Shown here: positions 35,805 through 44,197 of the stretch, in pieces
Position numbering within the stretch: the stretch's first letter is position 1
Layout: every line of letters begins with the position of its first letter
From: Pseudomonas shahriarae
Lineage (GTDB): Bacteria; Pseudomonadota; Gammaproteobacteria; Pseudomonadales; Pseudomonadaceae
Assembly: GCF_014268455.2 (NCBI RefSeq)
Contig: NZ_CP077085.1
Location: 3,389,001 to 3,453,000, forward strand
Direction of reading: 5' to 3'
DNA: 64,000 nucleotides
The notes under the pieces: model-generated
The model's input: the letters and a program-made list of their open reading frames with translations, nothing else
What the model was told of the DNA's origin: nothing
The model's database searches: none
Position numbers and translations under genes: made by a program

Positions 35805-37907
35805 CTATGCACCGGCCTCATCATTCATCTTGACTGCCCGCTCGCGAACAAATCGTTGCACCGCGTCGCCGGGCAACGCTTTGCTGAAATACCAGCCCTG
35901 GATAATCAACTCCGCCCCGGCGTGCCCCCTGCCCGACTGGAGGAAGGCCAACTGCTCAGCGGTTTCCACCCCTTCCACCACCACCCCCAGGTTCAGCGCC
36001 TCACAAAAGCGCAGCATGCCGGTCAAGACCTGCGCGCCCTTGGGGTCCTGCTGGGCCACCACAAAACTGCGGTCGATCTTGATGAAGTCCACCGGGAACT
36101 GGTGCAGGTAACTCAGCGCCGAAAACCCCGTGCCAAAGTCGTCGATATAGACCTTGGCACCAATGGCCTGCAGCTTCTGGATCATCTGCCGGGTCGCCTG
36201 GATATCGCCCACCAGCGCATCCTCAGTGATCTCCACCGACACATGGCCGTGGGCCAGGGAGAGGATGTCCACCAGTTGCCTGCCATAGGCGGGGTTCGTC
36301 AGGGTGGCGCTGGAGACATTAATGGTGATCGGTAGGGCAAAGCCGATTTTCTGCCACTTCTGGTACTGACGCACGGCCTGGGAGGCGACCCACACGTCCA
36401 CGTCCGGCATCAACCGGGCCTGGGCCAGCCACTGGAGGAACTCCCACGGCGAATGCACCTTGCCCTGGCTATCGCGCGCGCGCATCAGCGCTTCACAGCC
36501 GGTGCACAAACCCGTCAGGGAGGACACCTGGGGCTGGTACTCCAGGTAGAACTCGTAGTCGCTGATCTGCTGGATCCTGCTCAATGCACTGGCCTGGCGT
36601 GCCAGCGCCCGGTGCGCGGTCAGCACTGGGTCCAGTTCCAGCAGACGCCCTTTTTCTTCGAGCCCGCGAAAGGTCATGTCGAAAGACTTGAGGTAAACCG
36701 TACCGCCCTCCACCGCCTGCCGATGAATCGCGCGGACATAGGGCGCATAGACCAGTATCCCGACTCCCAGCAGCACCAGTTGCAGCGCCACCGCAGCCAG
36801 ATCGCCCTGGGTACTCAGGTAGGCGTTGAGCAGCACCGGCGCGGTGAACGGCACGCTGGCCACCGCTGGCGAGACCCAGCCGGCCTGCACCACCAGCAAT
36901 GCCAGCACCGTATTGATCACCGGCACGGCTAAAAAAGGGATAAACAGGCGCGGGTTGAGAATGATCGGCAAGCCAAACAGCAGCACTTCGCTGACGTTGA
37001 ACAACGACAGCGGCAGGCTGGCCACCGCCAGCAACCGCATGGACTGGCTCTTGGAAAACAGCAGAATCGCCAGCAACAGGCACAGGGAACCGCCAGCCCC
37101 GCCAATAAAGGCAAAGCACCCCAGCAGACCGCCATTCAACGCATACAGGACGGGCTCGCCCGCCGCCAATGCCGCGCCATTGAGTATCACGGCCTGGTCC
37201 AGGGCATCAAACAGCGGCTGGATCGCGTACACGCCATGGATGCCAAAAAACCACAGCAGCGAATTGATCGCCGTGACAAACACACCGGTGCCATAAGGGG
37301 ACTGCAGCGTATCGAGCATCACCGGGCCCTGGAACTGCGCCACATGAGCAACCTGCAACAGCAACGACAACGTCACCACCAGTAGCAATGCGGTGATTGC
37401 TCCCGGTACCACCATGTTGATCGTACCCCTGAGGTTGTGTCCCACCAGGTCTGCGTTGACCAAGCGGGTCCAGCGGTAGCGATGCAGCCAGGCAATCACC
37501 GGGACATTGATCAACGGCGAGGCGATGGCAATAAACAGGACAAAGGTTGCCGACGCACGTGGATAGTCCCGCAGGACAAAGGAGGCAATGACCACGTGTG
37601 CCAGGCACAAAAACGCTACTGGCAACTGCGCTAAGCGGTGCTGGATTGCCAGCATATAGCCGATGGAAGCGGCCACCAGCAGCGGGATCACGGAACTGAT
37701 CTTGGCATGCAGGCCGGCCAGGAATGCCACGACCGGCGATGGGAAGTCGAGAATGCGGGCGCATTCGGACAACAGCAGAAAACCCGCCGAGACCAGCAAG
37801 CATGGCAAGATCCATAACAGGCCTTCCCGGATGGCTCGCAGCGACTCCGTACTGGCCAGGGCTGCCAGGCGTTGGGTGAAGAACAGCTTGAACAGCGTCT
37901 GCGCCAT
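35805..37907 (-). CDS. PTS EIIC-like membrane domain fused to an EAL c-di-GMP phosphodiesterase
   Basis: 700 residues. The N-terminal ~410 residues are a PTS EIIC permease of the lactose/cellobiose class (about ten helices; FFGIHGVYAIQP and FSKSQSMRLLAVASLPLSLFNVSEVLLFG are typical EIIC stretches). The C-terminal ~250 residues are an EAL domain with all catalytic motifs: CEALMR, TINVSS, VEITED, YIDDFGTGFSAL, FIKIDRSF, EGVET and QGWYFSK. It should therefore hydrolyse c-di-GMP at the inner membrane, possibly under control of a sugar or PTS signal (inference). No EIIB, EIIA or HPr is encoded nearby. GGGAG precedes ATG 37907. Confidence 0.9.
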   Translation of the reverse strand: MAQTLFKLFFTQRLAALASTESLRAIREGLLWILPCLLVSAGFLLLSECARILDFPSPVVAFLAGLHAKISSVIPLLVAASIGYMLAIQHRLAQLPVAFLCLAHVVIASFVLRDYPRASATFVLFIAIASPLINVPVIAWLHRYRWTRLVNADLVGHNLRGTINMVVPGAITALLLVVTLSLLLQVAHVAQFQGPVMLDTLQSPYGTGVFVTAINSLLWFFGIHGVYAIQPLFDALDQAVILNGAALAAGEPVLYALNGGLLGCFAFIGGAGGSLCLLLAILLFSKSQSMRLLAVASLPLSLFNVSEVLLFGLPIILNPRLFIPFLAVPVINTVLALLVVQAGWVSPAVASVPFTAPVLLNAYLSTQGDLAAVALQLVLLGVGILVYAPYVRAIHRQAVEGGTVYLKSFDMTFRGLEEKGRLLELDPVLTAHRALARQASALSRIQQISDYEFYLEYQPQVSSLTGLCTGCEALMRARDSQGKVHSPWEFLQWLAQARLMPDVDVWVASQAVRQYQKWQKIGFALPITINVSSATLTNPAYGRQLVDILSLAHGHVSVEITEDALVGDIQATRQMIQKLQAIGAKVYIDDFGTGFSALSYLHQFPVDFIKIDRSFVVAQQDPKGAQVLTGMLRFCEALNLGVVVEGVETAEQLAFLQSGRGHAGAELIIQGWYFSKALPGDAVQRFVRERAVKMNDEAGA

Positions 37908-38273
37908 GACTATCTCCCTGCCCTCGGGCCATCACACCGGTCTTCAACGAGGGCTTAACGCTACACGGCCGGGCCCCGAAAATGAAAGGATTTTGCCGCG
38001 TTTGGCATCGATGCGTCGTCCTGGGATACCAGCAGACGTGCAGACAAGGGTGTAATTTCCTACGCTTTTTGAAACAATACCGTGCGTGAGGGCCTTGCTG
38101 CCCACGCGGGTACCGCAGGTTTTCGGAACCAACTGCCACCCGCTCCTGTCATGAGCTGTACGGGTCTGTCGACCCGCAGGCCGGCATCGAATGACTCGAT
38201 CCGCAGGCCACGTTTACACCCGCAGGCATCGGTACGCCGACTGACCCAGCGTTCTCAGGGAGATGTATTGAAC
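37908..38273. other. intergenic region between divergent genes
   Basis: 366 bases between the EIIC-EAL gene (leftward) and a small membrane protein (rightward). It must contain both promoters. I see no clear consensus box or repeat. Confidence 0.4.
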
Positions 38274-38534
38274 ATGCAACGCAGGCTTACAAATCGTGCG
38301 CGACCTCTGGTTTTCACCGTAGGGCTTTGGTTGTGTGGGGTCGCTGTACTGTTTTTGATCAAGGCCGCCGTTGAAGCCGTCGAAGGGCCTATCAGCAAAA
38401 CCTGGATCGACTTGACCCTGGTGCTGACCGCCTACCTGTTTTTTTTCTTGTTGGATCCACTGCAACAGTGGACAGCCAATCGGCTGCGTAAACGCGCCCG
38501 ACGCAAAAGCCGTTACGAACAAGCCTCGTCCTGA
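38274..38534 (+). CDS. small inner membrane protein, unknown function
   Basis: 86 residues with two hydrophobic helices (LVFTVGLWLCGVAVLFLIKAA, about 14-34, and WIDLTLVLTAYLFFFLLDPL, about 46-65) and a very basic C-terminus (RLRKRARRKSRY). AGGGAG stands 11 bases before the ATG; a TTG two codons earlier at 38268 is an alternative start. I do not recognise the family. Confidence 0.65.
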   Translation: MQRRLTNRARPLVFTVGLWLCGVAVLFLIKAAVEAVEGPISKTWIDLTLVLTAYLFFFLLDPLQQWTANRLRKRARRKSRYEQASS

Positions 38535-38566
38535 GGTCGCGCAACCTGTATTTGCGGAGTCCCCCC

Positions 38567-38905
38567 TTGTCTGAACCTGGCGAAAACCTTCAGCTTGCCC
38601 TGGATATATTCCTGAGCCAGCACCCCGATCTGCGCACCGAACTGGACACGCTGAACCCCTTGGCGGCCCAGGCCAAGCGGGAAACCATGGCGCAATACCG
38701 GGCCGAGCGCCTGCATGAGGCCTTTGAGGCCGAGGCAGAAGCCCGCAACCTGTTTGCCTGGGAACTGACACTGCAACTGATCAGCCAGTCGCCACAGGAG
38801 TTCGAGGCCAAGCGCCTGGAGGTTCACAAGGAAGTGGCCCAGATGGCGGGACTGGAGTGGGCTGAGTATTGTCAGCTGCATGGTCTGGCAGACAGTTCAC
38901 CTTAA
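38567..38905 (+). CDS. DUF6388-like small cytoplasmic protein
   Basis: 112 residues, charged and largely helical (YRAERLHEAFEAEAEARNLFAWELTLQLI and QMAGLEWAEYCQLHG). It resembles a Pseudomonas-specific DUF6388 family as I recall it; function unknown. TTG 38567 is chosen because GGAG lies 7 bases upstream; an in-frame TTG at 38552 would add five residues. Its TAA stop overlaps the TAA of the convergent kinase gene in the shared TTAA. Confidence 0.7.
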   Translation: MSEPGENLQLALDIFLSQHPDLRTELDTLNPLAAQAKRETMAQYRAERLHEAFEAEAEARNLFAWELTLQLISQSPQEFEAKRLEVHKEVAQMAGLEWAEYCQLHGLADSSP

Positions 38906-39786
38906 CGGGCAGCGAACCAGCGGCCCACCACCGAATGTTCACACTGCATGGCCACTTGCAACTCGTCGAGGGTGATGGTTCGCCGCTGCGGGTCGCCATT
39001 GAGCGCTATTTTCAGTGCCGGCCAGCAACGCCGGGGCAGTTGTCGCGGAGGCGCCAGTCGCGCGCCTTGTGTACTACGCCTGCCCAGCGCCAGGTCATAC
39101 ACCAGACACGCTGCACCATAGACCTCGCTACTGGCTGACAGGGGTGCGCCGTCCAGCAGTTCCGGGGCGGCATAGGCCGGTGTCCAGGCAGTGAAGCGCT
39201 GTGGGTTCAAGGCCGGCAGCCCGGACAGCGGCGGCGCAAGCGCCTGGGCAAGGCCAAAGTCAAACAGGCGCACCCCGTCATCGCCCAACATGACATTGCT
39301 GGGCTTCACATCGCCGTGCAACACACCTTGTCGATGGATGTAACCCAGCGCGTCCAGCAGCCCCGTTGCAATACGCCGCAGTTCTTGCCAAGGCACCCCG
39401 CGCGGGCAGTCGAGCAACAACTGGTCCAGGGTCGCGCCACTCATCAGCTCCATGGTGAAGAACGCCACTTCGCTCGCCGTATCCACATCAAACGAAAACA
39501 CCCGTACCACGCGCGCGTGCCCCAGGCTGCGGGTCAGGGAAAACTCCCTGTAGAGCAGCAGGTGCGCATCCTGTGACTGGGCAAGGCTTTCACCGAGAAC
39601 CTTGAGTGCCACCAGGGGCCTTGGCTCGCCGAATTGCTCGTGGAGCAAATCACGGGCGCGATAGACAATCCCCATGCCCCCTTCCCCGAGCACCCGTTCA
39701 AGGCGATAGCGGCCGCCCAGCAACATCGGCAGCGGGCTCGATATGAGCGGGGCACAGGCGCCAGGCTGGGGCTGGTTTTCCATCAT
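38902..39786 (-). CDS. stk1: Ser/Thr protein kinase of the T6SS (Stk1 type)
   Basis: 294-residue Hanks-type kinase. Glycine loop GEGGMGIV (34-41), Lys62 in VALKVLG, catalytic loop HGDVKPSN with Asp159 (Gly instead of Arg in HRD), DFG at 176-178, and WTPAYAAPE in the activation segment. No membrane helix is evident. In HSI-II clusters Stk1 follows Stp1 and IcmF2 and is thought to phosphorylate the FHA protein (46022) to adjust T6SS activity. Two ATGs in tandem (39786, 39783) start the gene. The partner phosphatase is only a remnant here. Confidence 0.93.
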   Translation of the reverse strand: MMENQPQPGACAPLISSPLPMLLGGRYRLERVLGEGGMGIVYRARDLLHEQFGEPRPLVALKVLGESLAQSQDAHLLLYREFSLTRSLGHARVVRVFSFDVDTASEVAFFTMELMSGATLDQLLLDCPRGVPWQELRRIATGLLDALGYIHRQGVLHGDVKPSNVMLGDDGVRLFDFGLAQALAPPLSGLPALNPQRFTAWTPAYAAPELLDGAPLSASSEVYGAACLVYDLALGRRSTQGARLAPPRQLPRRCWPALKIALNGDPQRRTITLDELQVAMQCEHSVVGRWFAAR

Positions 39787-39920
39787 GCTTGCATCACCAG
39801 GGCCGTCAGATTATCCCTGGCCTGACCACGCAATGCCCCGTCGAACCCGCGATCCAGCATCAATTCGGGTGTTCCGGGTTCAACGCCTCGCCCATTGCGT
39901 TGCGGCAGGTGTCTTGCCAT
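39783..39920 (-). pseudogene. remnant of the PP2C phosphatase gene stp1
   Basis: Between tssM and the kinase only about 140 bases remain where HSI-II clusters carry stp1 (about 240 codons). The minus-strand frame ending at 39783 encodes LMLDRGFDGALRGQARDNLT then ALVMQA, which looks like the C-terminus of a PP2C phosphatase with its RDNLT metal-site motif. The preceding residues (CRNAMGEALNPEHP) are in another frame, reached from an ATG overlapping the tssM stop and ending early at TGA, so a single-base shift near 39866 seems to separate them. All other PP2C motifs are absent. Confidence 0.7.
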
Positions 39921-39924
39921 GGGC

Positions 39925-42900
39925 TCATAGTTGCTCCGGTATGCGGAAGGTCCGCCACGTCGCCATCTCGAACGGGTTCGGCGTGCGCTGGCTGGTCAAC
40001 AGATAATGGGCTCGCAGGCCGCCGATGTCCGCCTTGAGCAGGCGCGCATCGCGGCCATTCGAGGGTTCGCCTTGCAGCAAGTCAAACAGGCGGAACAGCG
40101 ACCATGGTCCGCTGTTTTTCTCGATGCCCATTGGCCGTTGCGCCATACCTTCCAGCACCAGGCTGCTGCGCCCGTCCTCGGTATCGGTGGGCCACTGGAA
40201 CAGCATCGGGACAATCGGCCCGTGGCGGTATTCCATCTGTTGGTCGCCGAACCGCAGAATCGCTCGACTGACCGTGGGGTCCAGGCTGTATGGCGCCAGG
40301 GTAAAGCGCACCCCCGGTTCACTCGGGTCATCGGCGAAGAACGCCTGGCGTATGGTGCGCGCCTTTGCCAGTTGGTCCAGCAACGCCCGCGACATCGGCA
40401 GGCTGCGGCCATCCAGGCTGCGCAACCGATAGCGGTCGCCGTCCCCCATCACAAAAGGCCGCAGGTCGTCGTCAAGAAACCGCGCCATCACCCCTTGGGG
40501 CTTGAAGAACTCGCGAAAATCATTCAGGGCCACGTCGCTGCTGGCATGGGCGCTGAACGGGTAGCGTTGCTTGATCGCCGAAGCATAGAACCCATACACC
40601 TCACTCTGATAGCGCCGGTTCAGGTGGCGGTAGGCCTCGTCAAGCACCAGGCGCCAGGTGTCATCAGTGACACCCGCGAGCCAGCCGTTGAGGGGAGCCG
40701 GCAGGCGCGCCGTAGCATTGCGCAGGTTGCCCAGGGCGTCCTGTTGTCCCTGCATGCGCCGCTTGACCAGCTCAAAGGCGGCTCGTTCAGGCCGGTTCTC
40801 CCGCCCAAGGGCGGCCAACTGCAGATGCACCTGGTTGAGGGTTTGCAGCACCTGGGACAATTCTGGCCCAGGGTTGTCCTGCTCATCGAGCAACTGATGC
40901 AGTGATTCAAAGCGCCGCTGCACTGCGCGCTGCGGGGTGTCGGGCAGCCGTTGCGCGACACTGTCCACGGCCGCCTGGGCCACCGGCGAACCCGACTGAA
41001 GCACCTCCAGGCGTTCGACAGGGCTTGAAAAACGGGTGTTTTCCCGGACCTGCTGCAGCAACTGCAACAACGGTGAACGGGCTGATGTCAGGCCCGCCAG
41101 CTGCTCGGCAATTTCGCGGGGGCTATCGTTTTCCTGCAAGCGCACCTGGGCCAGCGCCGCCCCCCAGGCCTGGGCATAGTCGCTGAAATACTGTTGCTCC
41201 AGCTCGACCATCAGTTGGCGCAGGCCCATGGCACTCAGTTCTGTACCCTCCCCCAGTACCCAGTTATCACGCACGATGGCCGCGACCATCCGAGTGCCCT
41301 GCACGGCAAAGAACTGACGGTAGCCCTGCTGGGTGAAGAAGCCAGGAATGGGTTGGTCAATGCCGGCGAACACTTGCTCCTGGGGGTCCAGGTGTTGCGC
41401 GAAACGATAGGGTTCAAGCTCGCTGCCCTGTTCACGCAGCAGACGGTAGATCACGCCAGCCAAAGGTTGCGCTTTCAAGACCTGGCGAGCCTGGGCCACC
41501 AGGGTTTCGTTGAGGGGTGCCACAAAGGGTTGCGCAAGCAATTGTGCAAAATGTGCATTCAAACGCTTCTGCAGGGCAGTGTCGCCAGGGTAGCGCAGCG
41601 ACCATAGCTCGGCGACGCGATCCATCAACCATTGTGTGTCCCGCCGCTCAGGCAGATTGAGCATCAGATAGGCCCGCAGGCTGAGAAGCAACTGCTGACG
41701 GTCGTGCAAGTTGCTGCGCACCTGCTCCTCCAGCATGTCGCTGACCCGTGCCATCAGGTGCTGGAGCAATGCCTGGCGGTAGGCGGTGTCCAGCACCGGG
41801 CGGCTCCTGTCACCTTGGTACAAACCTGAAAACTGCAACCATCCCGCACCTTGCGGTGCCGGAAAAACCTGCGTGGCCGCCCATCGACGGTCCAATAGTG
41901 GAACTATCGCCACGCTCGGGTCTTCTGCCGCCTGCCGAGGAGCCGGAGACCGCGCCAACTCCCGCAGTTGTTCCAGGCGTTGATGATTCTGCGAATAGCT
42001 GTACATCCACAGCGAACCTGCGCCGCCGAGCACCAGCAAGGCAGCCAGGGCCAGGCCTCGCTGGCGCCGGCGGATCTGCGCGCGCTCCCGGTGGTCCAGG
42101 CCGGCCAGGTCGACCTCGCCGAACACCACCCGGCTGAACAGGCCCTGGATAAACCGTGGACGCTCACCGGCGCTGGTCAAGTAGAAACCGCGCAATGCGT
42201 TGACGCGCTGGTAACGATGGGCAGAAAACGCCAGTTCGGTAAACAGACACAGGCGCTCGCCGATCTGCGCCACCTGCCGAGGAAAATCCACCATACGCCC
42301 GCGGCGCTCGCCGCTGCGCTCCAGATGCAGGCGCTGTATCAGTTCCCCGCTCAAACGCTGCAGCACGGCTTCAAATGCCTGGCGCACCTGGGCGTTATCG
42401 GTTCCCGCCGTGCCGGGTACGATGGGCTCGCCCAACAGACCGTCGCTGCCCTGCCCCTCCGTTCGCTCGAAGAACTCGACAAAACCGGGCAAATGGTCCG
42501 CCTGAGTCAGCACCAGATAGACCGGTAACTCCACATGCAAGGTCTGCTGCAGATCGTGAAGACGGCTGTTGAACTGGCGCGCGGCAACGCTCAGGTCCTG
42601 CTCGCTGCCATTGAGTAGGGTATCCACCGACAGTGTCAGTAGCACGCCGCTGAGCGGGCGCGCACGGCGCCGGGCTTTCAACAGCGTCAACAAAGTCGCC
42701 CAGCCGCCACCATCGACCTCACTGTCGGCATGGGCCAGGTAGCGCGCCGGGGTGTCGATCAGGACCCCCTCATCGGCAAAATACCACTCGCAATGGGGTA
42801 TTGCGCCGGCAGTGTGGGGGGCGCCGCAATCAGTCCGGTCCAATGGCAGCTGCATGCCACCCGCCTGCAACAGGCAGGTCTTGCCACTGGCGCTGGCGCC

Positions 42901-43311
42901 CATCACCAGGTGCCAGGGTAATTCGTTGCGCCAACGTTCGCTGCGTTTGCCATAACGCCGCGCTGCCTTGAGGGTGTGCAGCGCTTCCTTGAAGCGGCCA
43001 CGCACGTTGTGCTGTTCGTGCTCCACAAGGCCCTTGCGGGACTTAGGCAGCGCCTGGTCCGGGCCGCAAGCCTGTGCGGGGGATTGTGCGGGGGTGCGCC
43101 GCTGGGCAAAGACCATTGCCAACCCCCAGGCCAGGAACAAGCCGCTGATGGTCAATAAGCGAGATGTCGCACCGAGCCAGAAACGCTTGTCATCGACCGC
43201 CAGGAGCGGCCCGAACCGCCACACGGTCCACGCTAGCAACAGTACCAGCAGCAAGCTCCAGACCCAGGTCAGACCCAAGGCAGAGGCCAGCATTTTGAAT
43301 AGATTTTTCAT
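39925..43311 (-). CDS. tssM: type VI secretion membrane protein TssM (IcmF)
   Basis: 1128-residue inner membrane protein that, with TssL and TssJ, forms the envelope-spanning complex. Two helices near the N-terminus (about 8-30 and 45-65), a cytoplasmic ATPase-like domain with Walker A GASASGKT near 135, a third helix near 425 (LALAALLVLGGAGSLWMYSY), and a large periplasmic region ending with the C-terminal domain that contacts TssJ. Full length. 15 bases after tssL. Confidence 0.97.
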   Translation of the reverse strand: MKNLFKMLASALGLTWVWSLLLVLLLAWTVWRFGPLLAVDDKRFWLGATSRLLTISGLFLAWGLAMVFAQRRTPAQSPAQACGPDQALPKSRKGLVEHEQHNVRGRFKEALHTLKAARRYGKRSERWRNELPWHLVMGASASGKTCLLQAGGMQLPLDRTDCGAPHTAGAIPHCEWYFADEGVLIDTPARYLAHADSEVDGGGWATLLTLLKARRRARPLSGVLLTLSVDTLLNGSEQDLSVAARQFNSRLHDLQQTLHVELPVYLVLTQADHLPGFVEFFERTEGQGSDGLLGEPIVPGTAGTDNAQVRQAFEAVLQRLSGELIQRLHLERSGERRGRMVDFPRQVAQIGERLCLFTELAFSAHRYQRVNALRGFYLTSAGERPRFIQGLFSRVVFGEVDLAGLDHRERAQIRRRQRGLALAALLVLGGAGSLWMYSYSQNHQRLEQLRELARSPAPRQAAEDPSVAIVPLLDRRWAATQVFPAPQGAGWLQFSGLYQGDRSRPVLDTAYRQALLQHLMARVSDMLEEQVRSNLHDRQQLLLSLRAYLMLNLPERRDTQWLMDRVAELWSLRYPGDTALQKRLNAHFAQLLAQPFVAPLNETLVAQARQVLKAQPLAGVIYRLLREQGSELEPYRFAQHLDPQEQVFAGIDQPIPGFFTQQGYRQFFAVQGTRMVAAIVRDNWVLGEGTELSAMGLRQLMVELEQQYFSDYAQAWGAALAQVRLQENDSPREIAEQLAGLTSARSPLLQLLQQVRENTRFSSPVERLEVLQSGSPVAQAAVDSVAQRLPDTPQRAVQRRFESLHQLLDEQDNPGPELSQVLQTLNQVHLQLAALGRENRPERAAFELVKRRMQGQQDALGNLRNATARLPAPLNGWLAGVTDDTWRLVLDEAYRHLNRRYQSEVYGFYASAIKQRYPFSAHASSDVALNDFREFFKPQGVMARFLDDDLRPFVMGDGDRYRLRSLDGRSLPMSRALLDQLAKARTIRQAFFADDPSEPGVRFTLAPYSLDPTVSRAILRFGDQQMEYRHGPIVPMLFQWPTDTEDGRSSLVLEGMAQRPMGIEKNSGPWSLFRLFDLLQGEPSNGRDARLLKADIGGLRAHYLLTSQRTPNPFEMATWRTFRIPEQL

Positions 43312-43326
43312 GGATCGCTCCCTGCG

Positions 43327-44193
43327 CTACTGCGGTGTCCGGATGATGTCGGTGGTGGTCGGCAGATAGGCTTTGAGCACGCTCTCGCGCTGTTCTCCAA
43401 GCACCCAGGCGAACCCTGAATACATGAGGGCCAGGCCCATTACGACGAAGACCCAGACCCAGGTTGCAGAAACAATGCGCATCGCCTGCCGGGGTTTGCG
43501 GCTGGACGGTGGCCGGGGCTCACTGGCCAGAGGCGCGTGGCCGCGCACATGGATGATCTGCCGGTATAAAGCGTCGCGAATGCCGTCCAATTGCAGCAGG
43601 CCACGCTCCATCACCCGATATTTGCCTTCAAAGCCAAGCGCCAGGCAGACGTACATCAACTCCAGCAGCGCCAGATGCTTGATCGGATCCCTGGACAATC
43701 GCTCAAGCAGCTCGAAGAATTTTTCGCCGCCAAAGGTTTCGTTATGAAAGCGGCTCAACAGGCTCATCTGCGACCAGTCGCTCTGACTGCCCCAGGCCGT
43801 GGTCACCACCGCTTCGTCTATTACGCTACACAGCACGTAACGCGCCGCCGTGATCTGGCTGTCGAGGATTGCGGCGTGGCGGGCGCGGGTTTCAAACAGC
43901 GTAATGCCCGATGACAACCGATCATTGAGCGCGTGCAGGCCTTCACGGGCCGTGCCGCCCTTGAGCCGGACCACCTCCGACAACAGGTCCCAGGCCGCTG
44001 TCACCAGCGGGTTGAGCCCCAGCCTGAAGTGTTCTGCGCCCTGCAAATGGGCGGCGTACATCATCCGGTCCTCAAGCTGTTCAAAGCGCGGTGGTGCCTC
44101 GAAATCCGTGATGGCGCCCTGCGCCGGGCCAAATCCATGACGATCCAGCAGGACCGTCTTGTCATCCTGCGGGTATGTCCTTTCCATCGTCAT
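43327..44193 (-). CDS. tssL: type VI secretion protein TssL (DotU)
   Basis: 288 residues, cytoplasmic DotU domain with NPLVTAAWDLLSEV, RYVLCSVIDEAVVTTAWG and LALLELMYVCLALGFEGKYRV, followed by a single C-terminal membrane anchor (WVWVFVVMGLALMYSGFAWVLG). There is no C-terminal OmpA-like peptidoglycan-binding domain, as in most DotU of HSI-II type. Starts four bases after tssK. Confidence 0.96.
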   Translation of the reverse strand: MTMERTYPQDDKTVLLDRHGFGPAQGAITDFEAPPRFEQLEDRMMYAAHLQGAEHFRLGLNPLVTAAWDLLSEVVRLKGGTAREGLHALNDRLSSGITLFETRARHAAILDSQITAARYVLCSVIDEAVVTTAWGSQSDWSQMSLLSRFHNETFGGEKFFELLERLSRDPIKHLALLELMYVCLALGFEGKYRVMERGLLQLDGIRDALYRQIIHVRGHAPLASEPRPPSSRKPRQAMRIVSATWVWVFVVMGLALMYSGFAWVLGEQRESVLKAYLPTTTDIIRTPQ

Positions 44194-44197
44194 CGGT

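Noticed and set aside
39783-39920. A genuine 45-residue small protein gene between tssM and stk1
   Set aside because: No ribosome site at its ATG, the sequence fits the end of a PP2C phosphatase, and gene order in HSI-II predicts stp1 here.
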